64,000 bases of DNA from Variovorax paradoxus. GTDB taxonomy: Bacteria > Pseudomonadota > Gammaproteobacteria > Burkholderiales > Burkholderiaceae_C. The notes under the pieces are model-generated. The model was not told where the DNA came from. It made no database searches and was given only the letters and a program-made list of their open reading frames with translations. Numbering within the stretch: the stretch's first letter is position 1; every line of letters starts with the position of its first letter. Position numbers and translations under genes: made by a program. The stretch is from positions 1,627,001-1,691,000 of the forward strand of contig NZ_CP091716.1 in NCBI RefSeq assembly GCF_022009635.1, given 5' to 3'. Positions 61,054 to 64,000 of the stretch are shown here, in pieces.

Positions 61054-61248
61054 ATGTTCCGCTGGTTGATCGTCGTCGTCCTTGCCCTGGTGCTCATGAG
61101 CGGTCTGACCGCCTGGCTGCGCCGCTTCGGCTTCGGACGACTGCCCGGCGATTTCGAGTTTCGCGCCTTCGGCCGCGAGTGGCAGTTGCCGATCGCCAGC
61201 ACCGTGGTGCTCAGCATGATCGCGGCGCTGGTCGCGCGGCTGCTGTAG
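61054..61248 (+). CDS. DUF2905 small membrane protein
   Basis: A 64-residue protein with two hydrophobic helices (LIVVVLALVLMSGLTAWL and IASTVVLSMIAALVARLL) around the conserved RLPGDFEFRAFGREWQLPI, which marks the DUF2905 family. It is probably an inner-membrane hairpin protein of unknown role. It lies 10 bp after hisN, in the same direction. Confidence 0.8.
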   Translation: MFRWLIVVVLALVLMSGLTAWLRRFGFGRLPGDFEFRAFGREWQLPIASTVVLSMIAALVARLL

Positions 61249-61282
61249 CGGCGCCCCTGACCTGAGAGAGAAGACCCCCGCA

Positions 61283-62209
61283 ATGAGAGCCTGCGTAGAC
61301 ATCGGTGGCACCAAGGTGGCCGTGAGCCTTTCCCCCTCGAGCGAGGCGCCGCTGGTCGGCCGCCGCAGCGAGCCGACCGCCAAGACGGGCGACAACGACG
61401 CGGTGGCGGTGCAGATCATTCGCATGATCGAAGAGGTTTGCGCGGAGCAGGGGGTCGATCCGGCCAGCATCGACCGCGTGGGCGTTTCTTCCACCGGGCC
61501 TTTCGAACTGCACGACGGGCTGGTCGAGCTGGCCACGCCCAACATCTGCGGCGGCATCGCCGGCCCCTCGCGCGGGCTGCCCAATTCCTGGATGACCGCC
61601 ATCGTCGAAGCCCCTCTGGTCAAGCGCTTCGGCAGCGTGCGTGTCGAGAACGACGCTGTCGCCGCGCTGGAAGCCGAGCGCCACTGGGGTGCGCTGAAAG
61701 GCCTGGACAACTGCGCCTACGCCACCTGGAGCACGGGCGTTGGCGTTGGGCTGTGCGTCGACGGCCGGGCGCTTCGGGGCAAGAACGGCAATGCCGGCCA
61801 TGCAGGCCACAGCTTCGTGGTCGACGACACCAGCGGGGCGCTCTGCGGCTGCGGCAACTACGGCGATGTAGAGGCGCTGGTGAGCGGCAGCTCCATCGAG
61901 CACCGCTTCGGCCAATCGGCGGCCGAACTTTTCAATGCGGCATCGGCCGGGGAACCGGAGGCGCTGGAAATCGCCGAGGCCCTGTGCCGTGTCGTGGGCC
62001 GCATGCTCTACAACATGGTCATCACGCTCGACCTGCAGCGCATCAGCCTGGGCGGCAGTGTCTTCTGGCACCACCGCGACTTCGTGCTGCCGCGCCTGCA
62101 GGCGCAGATCGACGGCAAGCTGCTGCCGCTGACCCGTGGCGTGCTGCTGGTACCCGCCGGCCTCGGCGACAAGGTCGGCGACTACGCCGCCCTGGCGCTG
62201 CTCGACTGA
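61283..62209 (+). CDS. ROK-family sugar kinase
   Basis: A 308-residue ROK protein: phosphate loop VDIGGTKVAV, ATP-site motif STGVGVGLCVDG, GHAGHSFVV with the catalytic/zinc His, and the zinc-binding cysteines in CGCGNYGDVEALVSG. No N-terminal HTH, so it is a kinase (N-acetylglucosamine, glucose or similar) rather than a repressor. No transporter or isomerase gene is nearby to fix the sugar. Its end overlaps that of the convergent MocR gene by 28 bp. ATG 61283 with GAGAGAAG upstream. Confidence 0.85.
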   Translation: MRACVDIGGTKVAVSLSPSSEAPLVGRRSEPTAKTGDNDAVAVQIIRMIEEVCAEQGVDPASIDRVGVSSTGPFELHDGLVELATPNICGGIAGPSRGLPNSWMTAIVEAPLVKRFGSVRVENDAVAALEAERHWGALKGLDNCAYATWSTGVGVGLCVDGRALRGKNGNAGHAGHSFVVDDTSGALCGCGNYGDVEALVSGSSIEHRFGQSAAELFNAASAGEPEALEIAEALCRVVGRMLYNMVITLDLQRISLGGSVFWHHRDFVLPRLQAQIDGKLLPLTRGVLLVPAGLGDKVGDYAALALLD

Positions 62210-63696
62210 ACTGAGGACGAAGTCGCCTTGCGCCGCTCGGCCGTGGCCGGTGGCGCCACGCCGCAGCCTTCGCTCACGATGGCGCCCAGCCGGCGCAGCC
62301 CGGCGTCGACCGCATCGGAATACGGCCAGCCGCAGTTGATGCGCAGGTAGTGGTCGAAGCGCGACGAGTTCGAGAACTGCGCGCCCGGCGCCACCAGCAT
62401 GTGCTCGCGCAGTGCCGCGTCGAACACCGACACCGACGACAGCCGCTGCGGCAGCTCCACCCACAGCTGCAGCCCGCCGCGCGGCAGGTTCAGCCGCGTA
62501 CCCTGCGGAAAATACCGGGCGATGGCGTCCGCCGTCTGGTCGCGCTGCACATGCAACCGCTCGCGCAGGCGGCGCAGGTGGCGGTCGTAGGCACCGCCCG
62601 CAATGAATTCGCCGGCCGCGATCTGTGCCAGCGCCTCGTTGTTGCGGGTCTGCGCGTACTTGAGCATTTCCACCTGCGCATGCCAGCGCCCGGCGGTGAT
62701 CCAACCCAGCCGAAGCCCCGGCGCCAGCACCTTGTGCAGCGAGGCGCAATAGATCACGTTGCCGGTGCGGTCCCATGACTTCAGCGCGCGCAGCGGCGTG
62801 TCGCTCTCGACCAGGTCGCTGTAGGTGTCGTCCTCGACCAGCGCGATGCCGTGGCTCTCGCACAGGTGCACCAGCCGCTGCTTGTGGGCGTCGGGCATCA
62901 CGCTGCCGATGGGGTTCTGCAGGTGCGGCACCACCACCACGGCCTTGATGTCGTCGTAGGTCTGGATGGCCAGCTCCAGCGCCTCGATGGAAATGCCGGT
63001 CTGCGGGCTGGTCGGTATCTCGAGCGCGCGCATGCCCAGGCTCTCGAGCACCTGCAGCAGGCCGTAGAAGGTGGGCGACTCCACGGCCACCGTGTCGCCG
63101 GGCTTGGCGATGGCGCGCAGCGCGAGATTCAGCGCCTCGATGCAGCCGTTGGTGACCAGCACCTCGTCGGGCGCCACCGTCATGCCGATGCGCAGGTTGC
63201 GCTGCGCCACCGCTTCGCGAAACTGCAGGTGGCCCTTCTGCGAGGAGGCGGTGGTCAGCAGTTCCGGGCGCTGGCGCAGCGCGCGCGTCATCGAGTTGCG
63301 CAGCGCTTCGGCCGGATACAGCTCGGGGGCCGCGCGGGCGATGGCGAAGTTGAGCTTGACGCCCGTGTGCCGCCCGCGCGCCATGAAGTTGGCCATGCGC
63401 TCGCGCATGCTGACGAACTGCGCCGGATCGGGCGGCACGTCGGCCACCGGCTCTTCCATGGGCGCGATGGCCATGCGCTGCGGCCGCCGCACGAAGTAGC
63501 CCGAGCGGTCGCGCGCTTCGACCCAACCGTCGCTTTCCATCGCGCGGCAGAGCTGCAGCGCGGTCGACAGGCTGATGTCGTGCAGCCGCATCAGGCTGCG
63601 CAGCGACGGCAGCTTGTCGCCCTGCTTGAGCGAGCCGGTGTGGATCGCATCCACGTAGTGCGCGGCGAGCTGGCGGTAGAGCGGTAGCGAGTCCAT
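62182..63696 (-). CDS. GntR/MocR-family regulator with aminotransferase domain
   Basis: A 504-residue MocR-type protein: N-terminal GntR winged helix (LYRQLAAHYVDAIHTGSLKQGDKLPSLRSLMRLHDISLSTALQLCRAMESDG), linker, and a fold-type I aminotransferase domain with the PLP lysine in SLHKVLAPGLRLGW. It should be a PLP-sensing regulator. ATG 63696 (MDSLPLYRQ) fits the family; ATG 63723 is a longer option. It is divergent from the DUF2917 gene across a region with operator-like repeats. A C-terminal Ser/Ala tail overlaps the ROK gene end. Confidence 0.88.
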   Translation of the reverse strand: MDSLPLYRQLAAHYVDAIHTGSLKQGDKLPSLRSLMRLHDISLSTALQLCRAMESDGWVEARDRSGYFVRRPQRMAIAPMEEPVADVPPDPAQFVSMRERMANFMARGRHTGVKLNFAIARAAPELYPAEALRNSMTRALRQRPELLTTASSQKGHLQFREAVAQRNLRIGMTVAPDEVLVTNGCIEALNLALRAIAKPGDTVAVESPTFYGLLQVLESLGMRALEIPTSPQTGISIEALELAIQTYDDIKAVVVVPHLQNPIGSVMPDAHKQRLVHLCESHGIALVEDDTYSDLVESDTPLRALKSWDRTGNVIYCASLHKVLAPGLRLGWITAGRWHAQVEMLKYAQTRNNEALAQIAAGEFIAGGAYDRHLRRLRERLHVQRDQTADAIARYFPQGTRLNLPRGGLQLWVELPQRLSSVSVFDAALREHMLVAPGAQFSNSSRFDHYLRINCGWPYSDAVDAGLRRLGAIVSEGCGVAPPATAERRKATSSSVQSSSARAA

Positions 63697-63728
63697 GAGG
63701 CCGATATTCCCGCGTTCGGGCATTCGAA

Positions 63729-63790
63729 AACAGATGCAGTTGCTTGGGAAAACCACCATAACAGATGCGCCTGCGCGGCGGCTGTTATGG
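63729..63790. promoter_or_regulatory. Operator-like repeats between MocR and DUF2917 genes
   Basis: Direct copies of AACAGATGC at 63729-63737 and 63760-63768 overlap an inverted repeat CCATAACAG (63756-63764) / CTGTTATGG (63782-63790), 26 bp centre to centre. GntR/MocR regulators often bind such repeats in their own divergent promoter region. Confidence 0.5.
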
Positions 63791-63878
63791 CTGCAATAGC
63801 CTGTGCGTGTGCCTGTTTTCGAGGCAGCCGAATTTCTACGATCAGTGCCCGATCACCGCTTTTTTTCGAAGGCACGCC

Positions 63879-64000
63879 ATGACCCTCACCATCGACCCCG
63901 CACCCGATACCGTCACCCTGGAGCCGGGCCAGTCCGTGCGCACCGCTGTCGACGCCGGCGCGTGGCTGCAGTTGGTCGAGGGGCGCGCGCGCATGCTGTC
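63879..64000 (+). CDS. DUF2917 family protein (5' part only)
   Basis: The first 40 codons, MTLTIDPAPDTVTLEPGQ..., run off the right edge. The LEPGQSVRTAVDAGAWLQLVEGRARML pattern matches the start of DUF2917, small beta-rich proteins often encoded next to MocR or other GntR regulators. Function unknown. GAAGG lies upstream of ATG 63879. Confidence 0.6.
   Translation, partial: MTLTIDPAPDTVTLEPGQSVRTAVDAGAWLQLVEGRARML

Overview
This is a GC-rich betaproteobacterial sequence that joins an integrative conjugative element (ICE) to its host chromosome. The element runs from the left edge of the window to an att-like octamer at 33648-33655, and chromosome follows to the right edge. Gene content (opgH, a miaB-qseEGF operon, ttcA, folB/folM, TauD plus an ABC importer, a GntR/MocR regulator, DUF2917) and the abundant palindromic repeats point to the Comamonadaceae, probably Variovorax or a close relative. 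The genus is an inference, because there is no rRNA or other marker in the window.

ICE, 1 to about 33.65 kb. The backbone order, read from the chromosomal end, is tyrosine integrase, RadC, DUF932, large ParB, DUF736, XRE regulator, DUF2958, DUF2285, AlpA-like HTH, RepA, iterons, ParA, RHH protein, DUF2840, TraF protease and MobP/DUF3363 relaxase. This is the signature of the Tn4371-like family. traG and the trb mating-pair genes would be expected beyond the left edge. Two cargo blocks are visible. Between integrase and RadC lies a defence block: a Gabija-type pair (OLD-family ATPase/TOPRIM nuclease plus UvrD-like helicase) and a YhcG/DUF1016 nuclease. Left of the relaxase lies a tightly coupled minus-strand operon that joins a tripartite RND efflux system to a UbiB-like kinase, a patatin lipase, a polyprenyl-synthase-like protein without its aspartate-rich motifs, and an MGDG-synthase-like glycosyltransferase. 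An IS1595-family element splits the last two genes. This lipid-enzyme plus RND operon is the best candidate here for an undescribed system.

Chromosome, 33.65 to 64 kb. The ICE sits exactly in the T-tract of the opgH terminator. Upstream of opgH is a textbook sigma-54 promoter with TGTC-N10-GACA activator sites, next to the gene for the matching QseF/GlrR-type activator. This predicts that the envelope-sensing QseEGF system controls periplasmic glucan synthesis or a small RNA. Further right are an MdtAB-like RND pair with a CpxR-like box, an operon of an Fnr/Crp regulator, a 2-oxoglutarate oxygenase and AzlCD (suggesting hydroxylation and export of an amino acid), housekeeping genes (cobC-like phosphatase, ttcA, folB, folM-like, MidA-like methyltransferase, hisN), a TauD dioxygenase with an ABC importer, a ROK kinase and a MocR-type regulator.

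Repeats are prominent. Three iterons lie in front of repA with a fourth partial copy near the relaxase. Two related structured non-coding elements lie on the ICE. A 540-bp imperfect palindrome lies at 55.7-56.2 kb. Inverted copies of a 100-bp palindromic element flank the ABC ATPase gene, one of them translated in frame inside that gene.
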